From Zhuqueibacter pondensis (lineage in GTDB: Bacteria; Zhuqueibacterota; Zhuqueibacteria; Zhuqueibacterales; Zhuqueibacteraceae), in assembly GCA_034505955.1 (NCBI GenBank), contig JAPDQK010000004.1, positions 1 through 64,000 of the forward strand: a stretch of 64,000 bases of DNA, read 5' to 3'. The position numbers and the translations under genes were made by a program. Below, one piece after another: positions 26,967 through 36,000 of this stretch. The notes under the pieces were generated by a model. The model had not been told where the DNA came from. It ran no database searches and was given only the letters and a program-made list of their open reading frames with translations. Numbering within the stretch: position 1 is the first letter of the stretch; every line of letters starts with the position of its first letter.

Positions 26967-27010
26967 GGCATAGGGCTGGGCAATCGTTCTCAGCCCTGTG
27001 CCGTTTTTTT
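26967..27010 (+). terminator. Strong intrinsic terminator between the starch-binding-like and SGNH-TPR genes
   Basis: GGCATAGGGCTGGG (26967-26980) pairs with CTCAGCCCTGTGCC (26989-27002), followed by GTTTTTTT. Stem, loop (about 8 nt) and T-tract make this the best intrinsic terminator in the window. It ends only 21 bp before ATG 27031, leaving little room for a promoter, so downstream expression may rely on read-through (attenuation). Confidence 0.85.
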
Positions 27011-27030
27011 GTGAGGCGGAATTTTTCCCA

Positions 27031-29187
27031 ATGAAAATGAAGTTGACGGAAAAGCAGCGCCGTTTCGTAAAAGCGCATTATCCCAGGCTCTCCAGTCGTG
27101 AGATCGCCAGACGCTTGCAAGTTGATCAAGCGGAAATTGATGGTTACCTCACCGCCGGCGCATTGACCGGAAAGAAGCGAGCAATATTCGGCGTTGTCCT
27201 TTTTATTGTTCCGTTTCTGGTGTTGTCGGCAATCGAAGTTTCTCTGCGAATCGCCCATTACGGCGCAACTCTCGATTTGGTTGTGATCAAGGAAAAAGGA
27301 GGGCAAAAATACTATGCGTTGAATCCCGAAGTTGGCAAAAGATACTTTACCGGTGACATTCTCGCCGTGCCGGAAATTTATGAAGAAAGCTTCCTGTACC
27401 AAAAGCCGGAAAATGGCTATCGCATTTTTTGTTTGGGAGGGTCCACCACCGCCTCTTTTCCGTATGAATTGAACGCGCGCTTTCACCGCCTGCTTCATGA
27501 TCGTCTGGCGACTCTCTTCCCGGACAAAACAATTGAAGTGATAAACGTGGGGATGTCGGCGGTGAATAGCTTCACCGTTCTGGATTTTGTTCAGGAATTG
27601 GTGCGCTACCAGCCGGATTTGTTTTTGCTTTACATGGGGCATAATGAGTTTTACGGTGCATTCGGCGTCGGCTCCACACAGTATCTGGGTAGGAATCGTC
27701 ATATTGTTAAATTCTATCTGTGGCTGCAAAATTTCAAAACCTTTCAGCTCTTGCAGAACACCATTGCTGCAGTGAAAAGACTTTCCAAAGAGCCGTCAAA
27801 TCCTGTAACCGACCAAACCCTCATGGAACTGATGGTTCGGGACAAATACATCGCGTTCGAGAGTGAGGAATATCAACGGGCGGCAGCATCATTTCGCGAG
27901 AACCTGACAGAGATTATCCGCACTGCAAAGCACCACAAAATTGGAATACTGGTCAGCACGCTGGTCAGCAACCTGAAGGATCACCCGCCGTTTCATTCGC
28001 TGTTTTCCTCGTCGACGACGCCGGAAGCGAAGAAGCATTGGGAAAATGTTTTTCAAAAGGGTGTCGAGTTGGAGGGGCGGAAGGCATTTGCGGAAGCGTT
28101 GGCCGTTTATCAACAAGTTCGACAAATCGATGATTCGCCGTCCAAGTTATATTTTCATATCGGGAATTGCCATGAGGCGCTGGGACAGTATTCCGAAGCG
28201 CTGGTGGCATTTCAAAAGGCGCGCGACTTGGATGCCCTGCGGTTTCGCGCTTCCGGCGAATTCAACGAAATCATCCGCCAAATCTGCCGTGCCGAGAATG
28301 TTCCGGTCGTCGAAATGGAGAAAGCTTTCGCTGAATATTCCCCCCACGGCATTGTCGGTTGTGAACTGATCAACGAACATTTGCACCCCAATTTCGAGGG
28401 TTATTTTTTGATGGCCAAAACGTTTTGTGCGGCGATGGCGGATAATAATTTTATTTCCCCGAAGGGAAATTGGCCGTGGCAACGCGATAAAACCGATGAG
28501 GAATACAAAATACTCTCCGGGGTGACGGAGCTGGATTTGGACATCGGCGCTTACAAAATCGAACGCTTGACGAGGCATTGGCCATTTCAGTCGCCGGTAA
28601 AAATGACCATCACCGCGCCGGACGAACCAACGGCGCGCCGCATTCGAAGAATTACGGAAGATTATTCGCAAGGGAAAATTTCTTGGAATGAGGCACACTA
28701 TCAGCTGGCGGATTACCACCAGTTGCAAAAGCAATACGCACGGGCCGAACGGGAATATCGCGCCGTGCTCAAGGTGATGCCGGATCATTATTACCCCTAT
28801 TTCAAGATGGGCGATTTGTATCTGGCGCAGGAAAAATTTGCCGAGGCCGAGGAATGGTTTGCAAAAGCGACTCAACTCAATCGGCAGTCTCCCCAGGCCT
28901 TTGCCAAGCTGGCAACTGTGCAATTTTTCCTGAAATCTTATGAAAAGACGATTGCCAATTTTACGATGGCTTTGACCCTCAACCAAACTCACAGGGAATT
29001 TAGCCCGGCGGAGACGGCTTGGGCCGAATATTATAAAGCCATCTCTCATCTTCAGTTGGGTCAGAAAAAAGAAGGGATGCGGGCATTAGTCGAGGTTCTT
29101 CGGTTTCAACCAACGCATGCGGAAGCGAAACAACTGTTGGCACTTTTGCAGGCAAACGCAGAGGTCAGATTGGAATTCACGAAGTGA
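27031..29187 (+). CDS. Membrane-anchored HTH-like / SGNH hydrolase / TPR protein, copy 2
   Basis: 718 residues from ATG 27031. An in-frame GTG at 26998 lies inside the terminator stem and is rejected. The order matches the protein at 12615-14699: a helix-turn-helix-like N-terminus (LSSREIARRLQVDQAEIDGYL, about 18-38), one transmembrane helix (about 50-70), and an SGNH domain with GGS138TTAS, GH204NEFYGAFGVGST and EH-L-H452-PN. Two TPR regions follow (about 345-390, 555-700). The two copies share long identical stretches (GHNEFYGA, LYxHIGNCxEALGxxxEA-like) and bracket the receptor locus. A 4-bp overlap would couple it to an alternative GTG start of the GH13 gene; the preferred GH13 start is 29229. 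Deacylation of imported or surface glycan is plausible but unproved. Confidence 0.87.
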   Translation: MKMKLTEKQRRFVKAHYPRLSSREIARRLQVDQAEIDGYLTAGALTGKKRAIFGVVLFIVPFLVLSAIEVSLRIAHYGATLDLVVIKEKGGQKYYALNPEVGKRYFTGDILAVPEIYEESFLYQKPENGYRIFCLGGSTTASFPYELNARFHRLLHDRLATLFPDKTIEVINVGMSAVNSFTVLDFVQELVRYQPDLFLLYMGHNEFYGAFGVGSTQYLGRNRHIVKFYLWLQNFKTFQLLQNTIAAVKRLSKEPSNPVTDQTLMELMVRDKYIAFESEEYQRAAASFRENLTEIIRTAKHHKIGILVSTLVSNLKDHPPFHSLFSSSTTPEAKKHWENVFQKGVELEGRKAFAEALAVYQQVRQIDDSPSKLYFHIGNCHEALGQYSEALVAFQKARDLDALRFRASGEFNEIIRQICRAENVPVVEMEKAFAEYSPHGIVGCELINEHLHPNFEGYFLMAKTFCAAMADNNFISPKGNWPWQRDKTDEEYKILSGVTELDLDIGAYKIERLTRHWPFQSPVKMTITAPDEPTARRIRRITEDYSQGKISWNEAHYQLADYHQLQKQYARAEREYRAVLKVMPDHYYPYFKMGDLYLAQEKFAEAEEWFAKATQLNRQSPQAFAKLATVQFFLKSYEKTIANFTMALTLNQTHREFSPAETAWAEYYKAISHLQLGQKKEGMRALVEVLRFQPTHAEAKQLLALLQANAEVRLEFTK

Positions 29188-29228
29188 GCAACTTCATTCA
29201 TACAACCAAGCAGACATATCTGAACGCT

Positions 29229-31073
29229 ATGAAAAATTCCTTGTGTATCTTCTCACTGGCATATCTTCTCATCTTCGGTTGCAAGAGTGAATCATCGAAG
29301 ATTACCTCCACCGCGGCCAATCCTCCCGATTGGGCAAAAGATGCAATTTGGTACCAAATTTTTCCCGAGCGTTTTCGGAATGGCGATCCGAACAACGATC
29401 CCACGTTTCGAGATACGTTCGGCTCCTGGCCGCATGACACTGTTTCCGCCTGGCACTTGAGCCCGTGGACTGCCGATTGGTATCACCTGCAACCGTGGGA
29501 AAAAGCAAATGGCAAAGATTTTTACTACAACGCCGCACGACGAAGATTCGGCGGCGATCTGCAGGGGATCATAGACAAGCTGGATTATCTGAAGGAACTG
29601 GGTGTCGATGCGATTTATTTGAATCCCATCTTTGAGGCGCCAACTCTCCACAAATATGATGGTGAAAGACACCATCATGTGGACAACAACTTCGGGCCGA
29701 ATCCCGATAAAGATCGAACATTATGGGAACAGGAAATTTTCGATGATCCGAATACATGGAAGTGGACAACCGCAGACAGCCTGTTTCTCAAACTCATCGC
29801 GGAGGTTCATGCCAGAAAAATGCGCATTATCATCGATGGGGTGTTTAATCATGTCGGCGTGACGAATGTGGCATTTCGAGATGTCATGAGAAATGGTCCA
29901 GAATCGCCGTATAACGAATGGTTCAAAATAAAACGCTGGGATGATCCTGCCACGCCGGAAAATGAATTTGCATACGCGGGTTGGTATGGCGTGAAGGATC
30001 TTCCGGAAGTGCTCGAAGTGGGCGATGATCTGGCATCCGGCCCCAAAGCTTATTTCAAAGCCGTGGTGCAGCGCTGGATGGATCCCAACCGCGACGGCGA
30101 TCCTTCCGATGGCATCGACGGCTGGCGACTCGATGTGGCGGAAATGGTGCCGAAGGGATTCTGGCGTGACTTTCGCAAATGGGTCAGAGAAATCAATCCT
30201 CAGGCATATATTACCGGCGAAGTGTGGTGGGAGGATTATGGCAAAGGCAAAATGTTCAATGCGGCTCCCTGGTTGCAGGGAGACATGTTCGATGCGGTGA
30301 TGAACTATCGTTTTGCCGATGCACTGCTAAAATATTTTGTCGATACTCGAGAGGCCTTCGATTCCCGGCAATTGCATGAAAGACTTCTGCAGTTGCTCTC
30401 GGAATATCCGCCGGCAGCGAATTATGTTCTGATGAATCTGCTGGACAGCCATGATACCGAGCGCCTGGCGACAATGGTGCTGAATCCGAATCGGATGATC
30501 GATCACGGCGGTAATGTCCGTGGCAATCCTTCATTTGAAGTGCGCAAACCCACTGCAGAAGAGAGAATGACGCAAAAGTTGCTGATCGCTTTTCAAATGC
30601 TCTATCTCGGCGCACCGATGATCTATTACGGCGATGAAGCGGGAATGTGGGGCGCCGATGATCCCGATGACCGCAAGCCGATGGTGTGGCCGGATTTGGT
30701 TTACGAGCCGGAGAAATCCCATCCGCTCGGCAAGCTTCGTCCGGAAGACTCGGTTGCGTTTGACACCGAGCTTTTCGCGTACTACAAAACTCTTACAGCC
30801 ATTCGCAGGGAAAATAGCGCCATTCGGCGTGGAAATTACAACTACATGGAAGTAAGTCCGAGTCCGGAGGTGTTTGCCTTCATCCGCCACGATGACCGGC
30901 AGAGCATCTTGTGCATCTTCAATCGTGCGGCCACTCCCGCCGAGGTGAAACTGCCTGAGAATTTTGTGGAGGGAGAATATCTTTATGGCAGGGAAAATCT
31001 TGCACCCAAGCCAGGTAATCTGTTTTCACTTCTGGGTAAGAGTGTGGCGGTGGTGAAAGCGAAGGCAGAATGA
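29229..31073 (+). CDS. GH13 alpha-amylase / neopullulanase-type surface lipoprotein
   Basis: 614 residues from ATG 29229, which gives a proper lipoprotein signal (LLIFGC); a GTG at 29184 overlapping the previous stop is possible but would bury the signal. All four GH13 regions are visible: DGVFNHVG (I), DGWRLDVAE with nucleophile D302 (II), GEVWWE with acid/base E331 (III) and LLDSHDTER with D409 (IV). An N-terminal PPDWAKDAIWYQIFPERF and YDGERHHHVDNNFG are typical of the neopullulanase/cyclomaltodextrinase branch. It should cut starch or cyclodextrin-like alpha-1,4-glucans at the cell surface or in the periplasm, like SusG or SusA. It ends the plus-strand locus; no terminator with a clear T-run follows. 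Confidence 0.95.
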   Translation: MKNSLCIFSLAYLLIFGCKSESSKITSTAANPPDWAKDAIWYQIFPERFRNGDPNNDPTFRDTFGSWPHDTVSAWHLSPWTADWYHLQPWEKANGKDFYYNAARRRFGGDLQGIIDKLDYLKELGVDAIYLNPIFEAPTLHKYDGERHHHVDNNFGPNPDKDRTLWEQEIFDDPNTWKWTTADSLFLKLIAEVHARKMRIIIDGVFNHVGVTNVAFRDVMRNGPESPYNEWFKIKRWDDPATPENEFAYAGWYGVKDLPEVLEVGDDLASGPKAYFKAVVQRWMDPNRDGDPSDGIDGWRLDVAEMVPKGFWRDFRKWVREINPQAYITGEVWWEDYGKGKMFNAAPWLQGDMFDAVMNYRFADALLKYFVDTREAFDSRQLHERLLQLLSEYPPAANYVLMNLLDSHDTERLATMVLNPNRMIDHGGNVRGNPSFEVRKPTAEERMTQKLLIAFQMLYLGAPMIYYGDEAGMWGADDPDDRKPMVWPDLVYEPEKSHPLGKLRPEDSVAFDTELFAYYKTLTAIRRENSAIRRGNYNYMEVSPSPEVFAFIRHDDRQSILCIFNRAATPAEVKLPENFVEGEYLYGRENLAPKPGNLFSLLGKSVAVVKAKAE

Positions 31074-31116
31074 TCATTGATGGGAAGTTGTTTTTCCTGT
31101 AATCAACAAGCCGTTC

Positions 31117-32705
31117 TCACTGTTTTTCATACTCCGTAATAAAATAATCCCGCACAATTCCCGCCGCTTTCAAACTATCGGCTGCAACTTGCGCGGCTTG
31201 CCGGCTGCGGTATTTGCCGACCCGAATGCGATGCCAGCCGCGCGAGCTTTGTGGCTTGAGCACATGCACTTCAAGGCCACGGCTCCGCAATTGCTCCGCT
31301 TCGCGAAGTGCGGTGTTGGCATTGCGCAAGGCGCCAACCTGGAGGGCGAAAAAAACCGTGGTGGAATCTTCTGCTGCCACCGGAGTGATCTCTTTTTGCA
31401 CTTTCGCATGACCACCGGAGAGTGCGATATAACCAATGCCCAGCACGATGGCCGAACCTGCGACAAGATACACCCATTTGCGGTGCTCGCGCAGACGCGA
31501 ATATAATTCCACAAGTTGCTGCTGCAAATAAAAGAATATTCTTGCCACTCGGAAGCGCAAAGTTTTTTTCGGGGCAGCCCGCTGTTCCACGGTCCAGCCG
31601 GCGATCTCTTTTGGAGTGAAATCTGCGACTATCGTGGTGACCATATTCGCCAGGGCATCATGGCGGCCCATGGACTGAAACTTCTGCTGTGTTTCGTGGA
31701 GCAGTTTGCGAACGGCAGGATTTTTATCCTCGCCCTGTTGGAAAGCGCGAACGTAGCACCACACTGCAAAATCATCGCGGCGTTGCAATCGCACCAGCCT
31801 GTCAAGGCAAAGTGAAAGAATCTCCGGCACGAGCGGCCCGCCTTTCGCCAGATGCTGTGCGTAAAAATGCTCGGCGCGGTAATGCGTTCGGCGTTCCGTG
31901 AGATATTGGCGGGTCAGAAAAACGAGCAGATCATTATCATCAGGTTGCCGCTCCAGTAGTTCTTCGGCCAGATCGATGACCGGCAATGTGAGAGCCGGTT
32001 GTTGCAAAACGTGGGTTTTAAGAATTTCGTAGCTCTCATTCGCATGAATGCCTTCGCGGAGTGCTGCCANNNNNNNNNNNNNNNNNNNNNNNNNNNNNNN
32101 NNNNNNNNNNNNNNNNNNNNNNNNNNNNNNNNNNNNNNNNNNNNNNNNNNNNNNNNNNNNNNNNNNNCAGGTTGCCGCTCCAGTAGTTCTTCGGCCAGAT
32201 CGATGACCGGCAATGTGAGAGCCGGTTGTTGCAAAACGTGGGTTTTAAGAATTTCGTAGCTCTCATTCGCATGAATGCCTTCGCGGAGTGCTGCCAGCAA
32301 TTGCTCGCGATGCCACGGATCTTCCGGATGCATCGCATGATACGCAAAATACTGCCGCAGCAACCGGCGTTTGATTTTCTGTTGAAAGCCATGGGAGAGC
32401 AAGCCGCTGGCAAAGAGTGATCGCATCTGCGCAAATACCTCTTCTCCCAGTTTTTCGCGATTTTGCTCGAGAGCTTCCTGTCCGGCATTATCAAGGCAAG
32501 TGAATCGCCTGGCGCCAATGCGACTCAAGATCAAGCTCGTGATGATCAATAAAAAAATCCATAGCACAAGAACAATGATGTCGTCCTGAAAATAGACATT
32601 TGGAAACACCACTTCATGCAGGAGCCACAGCAGGGGAAACGCCACCGCAGGCAGCAGCAGTAAGCTCCAAAACAAACGCAGGATCAGCCACCGAAATGAG
32701 ATCAT
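31117..32705 (-). CDS. Membrane protein with C-terminal SPOR domain (interrupted only by an assembly gap)
   Basis: The gene crosses the N-run at 32070-32167. The 129 bp on either side of the Ns are identical, and removing Ns plus one copy gives a single continuous frame of 1362 bp (453 aa). Start ATG 32705 (MISFRWLILRLFW) is followed by two transmembrane helices (about 5-30 and 40-60), a cytoplasmic helical region, a further transmembrane helix (about 355-375) and a C-terminal SPOR domain (VFFALQVGALRNANTALREA, RGWHRIRVGKYRSRQAA) that would bind denuded peptidoglycan at septa. It lies next to a class A penicillin-binding protein on the same strand, which fits a cell-wall or division role. Confidence 0.85.
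32070..32167. other. Assembly gap (98 N) with duplicated flanks
   Basis: 98 Ns. Sequence 31941-32069 is identical to 32168-32296 (129 bp). The two contigs therefore overlap, and the gap and one copy are artefacts. Collapsing them restores the SPOR gene. Confidence 0.95.
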
Positions 32706-32713
32706 AATCTTCA

Positions 32714-32794
32714 GTTGGTTTGCCAATTGGCCCATTAGCCAGTTCGCCCGTTGATCTGCCAACGGGTCCAACCGGCGAACGGGCTGACCAATTT
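32714..32794. repeat. Short quasi-repetitive words between penicillin-binding and SPOR genes
   Basis: About 80 bp built from related words (GCCAATTGGCCCATTAGCCAG, GTTCGCCCGTTG, CCAACGGG, GCGAACGGGC) with partial dyad symmetry. It occupies the whole space between the penicillin-binding protein stop and the SPOR start and would encode a low-complexity N-terminal extension if a start further upstream were used. It resembles a decayed variable-number repeat. Confidence 0.4.
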
Positions 32795-34790
32795 AACCCG
32801 CTTCAGTTGTGTCACTTTTGGGGATCGCTTCCGGCCCTTCCCAGAATGGTGCGAAGCCCGGCTCGATATTTTCCGGCAAAGCGACTGGAATGCCAAATTG
32901 CGGATCAGGAACGCGGGCTCCGGTGCGGGGATTTACGTACCAGATTTTGATGCCCGGTGGAATCTCGAATTCATTCGCTGGATAAAATAGGAGCGCGCGC
33001 TTCATGAATTCCGTCCAAATGGGTGCGCCGCCGCGCGCGCCATCGACCCCGCGTCGTGGCCGGCGGGTGTACATTTGATGATCGCGATCATAGCCGACCC
33101 AGACCGAAGTGGAAAGCGCGGAGGTGAAGCCGGTAAACCAGGCATCGGTAAATTCAGTGCTCGTGCCGGTTTTGCCTGCGGCCGGCGCTTGAAAACCCAT
33201 TGCGCGAATCACTTGCGCCGTTCCGCCATCCACGACGCCCCGCATCATGTCCAGCATTTCATAACTCAATTGTGCGTCAAGGCGCGGATCGCCAAAAACA
33301 AAAGTCCGCTCGAGAATCACGCCGTTGACATCTTCGACCCGTTTGAGGGCTATGGGTTTGTAATAAACCCCGTTGTTGGCAAAAACCGCATACGCTGCCG
33401 CCATTTCCAAAGGGGAGATGCCCACGCTGCCAAGGGAGATCGACAAAACCGCATCTTTGCGCGTATCCAACGAACTCACGCCAAATCGCTGGCACGTTTC
33501 GACCACACGTTGCGGAGTCAGCGCCGCCGTCAATTGCGCAGAGATGACATTGACCGACTGCATCAATGCGGATTTGAGAATCAGTCTGCCACGATGGCGG
33601 CGGTCGAAGTTGCGCGGACTCCAGCGTTCGCGGTTGGGAAGTATGAACGTCGTCACGGTGTCATTGACGATGGAAATGGGCGTCATCTTCAAATTCTCCA
33701 GCGCCGCAAAATACACAAACGGCTTGACGCCCGAGCCGATGTGCCGGTTGTTGCTCACGGCCCGATTGAATCCACTGGGAACGTAGTAACGGCCGCCGAC
33801 CAATGCCCGCACTTCACCGGTGGGCACGGAGACGGCTGCCAGTGCACCTTGCAGCGGCACCCCGGTTGAATCCAGATTGGCCTCCAAATCGGCAACACCT
33901 TTTGCAATGGTTTCCTCGGCGATCACTTGCAGTTGCGGATCCATCGTCGTATAAATCTTCAGACCGCCGTAATGCACCGCTTCCCGGCCGAAACGATCTT
34001 CTGCTTCGGCGATCACGTAATCGATGAAATCATTGCCAACGCCTGGACGGCCGGTTAATCGCACGGAGTCCGCCAGTGCCTGCGTATAAGTTGGTGCGTC
34101 AATAAAATTCTTTTTCAGCATTCTACGCAGAATCACACGTTGCCGGAACTGTGCCGCCTCGTAATGAGAAAAGGGATTCAACTTGGTGGGTGAATTGATG
34201 ATGGCGGCCAACATCGCCGCCTCGGTGAGTGTCAGGGTTGCGGCAGATTTGCCAAAAAATTGCCGAGCGGCATCTTCGACGCCATACGCCGAACCGCCGA
34301 ACCAAACCAGATTGCAATAAGCTTCGAGAATTTGCTCTTTGGTGAAAGTCGATTCGAGCTGGAAGCTGATGAGGATTTCTTTGATTTTGCGCAACCATTC
34401 CCGCCGAAAAGAGAAGAAGAGATTCTTGACCAGTTGCTGGGTCAAAGTTGAGCTGCCCTTGAAACCTCGAAAAATCGCTGACCGAACAATCGCAATCTTG
34501 TCGATGCCATGATGCGAATAGAACTCGCCATCTTCCGCCGCCAACAGGGCTTTTTGAAAATTCGGACTGATCCGGCTGAGTGGCACATAAGATTTACCGC
34601 CGAGGCGCTGCACCAATGAACCGTCGGCTGCATAAATTTCCGTTGGCTGGCTGTACACCAAATTGCGCAAATCATCGGGAATATGAGGAAGGTCTTTAAC
34701 GACGACGAAGAATCCGATGATGATGAAAAGCATGCCGGCGGTCAGTAGGGTGATCAAAATGAAAATAAGATGAGGGCGCATGGTGAACAT
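32793..34790 (-). CDS. Class A penicillin-binding protein (transglycosylase/transpeptidase)
   Basis: 665 residues with one N-terminal transmembrane helix (about 8-31). The GT51 transglycosylase domain (about 50-225) shows AAEDGEFYSHHGID, GSSTLTQQLVKNL and KIKEILISFQLE. The penicillin-binding domain (about 310-605) shows SxxK as S-G-V-K in IGSGVKPFVYFAA, SxN in LMQSVNVISAQL and KTG in AAGKTGTSTEF. It polymerises and cross-links peptidoglycan at the inner membrane, like PBP1A. It is shorter than E. coli PBP1A (about 850 aa) because the OB-like insert is absent. The start may instead be ATG at 34781; neither has a clear Shine-Dalgarno. It is co-directional with the SPOR gene downstream, about 90 bp apart. 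Confidence 0.95.
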   Translation of the reverse strand: MFTMRPHLIFILITLLTAGMLFIIIGFFVVVKDLPHIPDDLRNLVYSQPTEIYAADGSLVQRLGGKSYVPLSRISPNFQKALLAAEDGEFYSHHGIDKIAIVRSAIFRGFKGSSTLTQQLVKNLFFSFRREWLRKIKEILISFQLESTFTKEQILEAYCNLVWFGGSAYGVEDAARQFFGKSAATLTLTEAAMLAAIINSPTKLNPFSHYEAAQFRQRVILRRMLKKNFIDAPTYTQALADSVRLTGRPGVGNDFIDYVIAEAEDRFGREAVHYGGLKIYTTMDPQLQVIAEETIAKGVADLEANLDSTGVPLQGALAAVSVPTGEVRALVGGRYYVPSGFNRAVSNNRHIGSGVKPFVYFAALENLKMTPISIVNDTVTTFILPNRERWSPRNFDRRHRGRLILKSALMQSVNVISAQLTAALTPQRVVETCQRFGVSSLDTRKDAVLSISLGSVGISPLEMAAAYAVFANNGVYYKPIALKRVEDVNGVILERTFVFGDPRLDAQLSYEMLDMMRGVVDGGTAQVIRAMGFQAPAAGKTGTSTEFTDAWFTGFTSALSTSVWVGYDRDHQMYTRRPRRGVDGARGGAPIWTEFMKRALLFYPANEFEIPPGIKIWYVNPRTGARVPDPQFGIPVALPENIEPGFAPFWEGPEAIPKSDTTEAG

Positions 34791-34990
34791 TGGGTGATAG
34801 TGATCGACGACTTCATTCGCGAATAGTCAACAAAACTGGCGATCATGATTGCCAACTCGAAAAGAATAACATTTATTGATTCTCAAATGCCTGCCGGCGT
34901 GCTCGATAAAACTGGTACGCTTTTTCTCGATCCGGTGAGAGCAAATCCATTACATAATCTTCAGGCAAATAGTAAATGCATGCACGATTA

Positions 34991-35088
34991 NNNNNNNNNN
35001 NNNNNNNNNNNNNNNNNNNNNNNNNNNNNNNNNNNNNNNNNNNNNNNNNNNNNNNNNNNNNNNNNNNNNNNNNNNNNNNNNNNNNNNN
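34991..35088. other. Assembly gap (98 N) with duplicated flanks
   Basis: 98 Ns. Sequence 34862-34989 is identical to 35089-35216 (128 bp). The real distance between the penicillin-binding protein gene and the next gene is therefore about 75 bp, and no sequence is missing. The left copy repeats the C-terminal codons of the gene at 35100-35984 and should not be annotated as a second gene. Confidence 0.95.
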
Positions 35089-35099
35089 AAGAATAACAT

Positions 35100-35984
35100 T
35101 TATTGATTCTCAAATGCCTGCCGGCGTGCTCGATAAAACTGGTACGCTTTTTCTCGATCCGGTGAGAGCAAATCCATTACATAATCTTCAGGCAAATAGT
35201 AAATGCATGCACGATTGTCGGCAATGGCAAAGGCAACCTCGACAAACTCATTGGCGCTTTGGCTGGAAATGCCAACCGCTGTGATTTGTCCGGCGGATTC
35301 GGTGAGCAGCGGCACTTCTTGAATGAATTGGCGGCGCCGTAGAGGATGGAGACGTTCAAACAAATCCCAAAATTCCTCCGGATCGAGCAGGTAACCGCTA
35401 AAACGGGCGGCACTGCGAACGTTCAAATTTTGTTCCTTGCCATAGTTGATCAGCAAGCCAATCTTGTCTGCGTTCAAGGAGGCCTGGTGAATCGTTCGGT
35501 TGTAGGAATCGAGCATGATCAGATTGAAACGCGAGCGATTGCCCCCGGCCAAAATGTTGGCTAATTTCTGCGTTCGAGCTGCCGCCACCAGTGACTCTGG
35601 AATGGCGATCAGCGGTTGCAGGAAATATGGAAGCTGGCGGTAGATTTGCAGAAATTGAGAGGGCGGGAGGAGGGCGTGCTGATTGGTTTCGACGTATTGC
35701 ACGAGTTCCTCGAGGTTGGAAATGCTCTCCAGCTCCATCGTCTGGCGCCGAAGCTCACGCGTCACGTTTTCCAAACGCACGCCGGCAGCGAGGCGTTGCT
35801 GCTCGGCCTCCCAGCTTCGCCCGATCTTTTCGCGACTCGGATTCTGCCAAACGAGATATTTGCCAATGGCGCGCTCGACCACATCAAAAGTCATTTCACC
35901 GACCAGCACAAGCGCGAAAAAAATGGCAATCCAGACGTATTGTTTTCGTATGGCGCTTCGATAACCCGCAAGGATTTCGGACAT
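35100..35984 (-). CDS. Membrane-anchored protein of unknown function
   Basis: 294 residues: a short cytoplasmic N-terminus, one transmembrane helix (about 16-36, YVWIAIFFALVLVGEMTFDV), a coiled-coil-prone segment (about 55-95, RRQTMELESISNLEELVQYV) and a soluble domain presumably outside the membrane. I do not recognise a family. It sits upstream of the penicillin-binding protein and SPOR genes on the same strand, so a cell-envelope role is plausible. A MITE lies 16 bp upstream of the ATG, where the native promoter and ribosome site would be, and I see no Shine-Dalgarno; expression may have been altered by that insertion. Confidence 0.75.
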   Translation of the reverse strand: MSEILAGYRSAIRKQYVWIAIFFALVLVGEMTFDVVERAIGKYLVWQNPSREKIGRSWEAEQQRLAAGVRLENVTRELRRQTMELESISNLEELVQYVETNQHALLPPSQFLQIYRQLPYFLQPLIAIPESLVAAARTQKLANILAGGNRSRFNLIMLDSYNRTIHQASLNADKIGLLINYGKEQNLNVRSAARFSGYLLDPEEFWDLFERLHPLRRRQFIQEVPLLTESAGQITAVGISSQSANEFVEVAFAIADNRACIYYLPEDYVMDLLSPDREKAYQFYRARRQAFENQ

Positions 35985-36000
35985 GGTACGTCAGTTTAAA

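Noticed and set aside
28147..29049. 300-codon minus-strand frame
   Set aside because: It is antisense to the second SGNH-TPR gene, whose motifs and paralogue are convincing.
31999..32518. N-containing frames across the first gap, including a plus-strand 86-codon and a minus-strand 160-codon frame
   Set aside because: They are created by the artificial N-run and the duplicated flanks.
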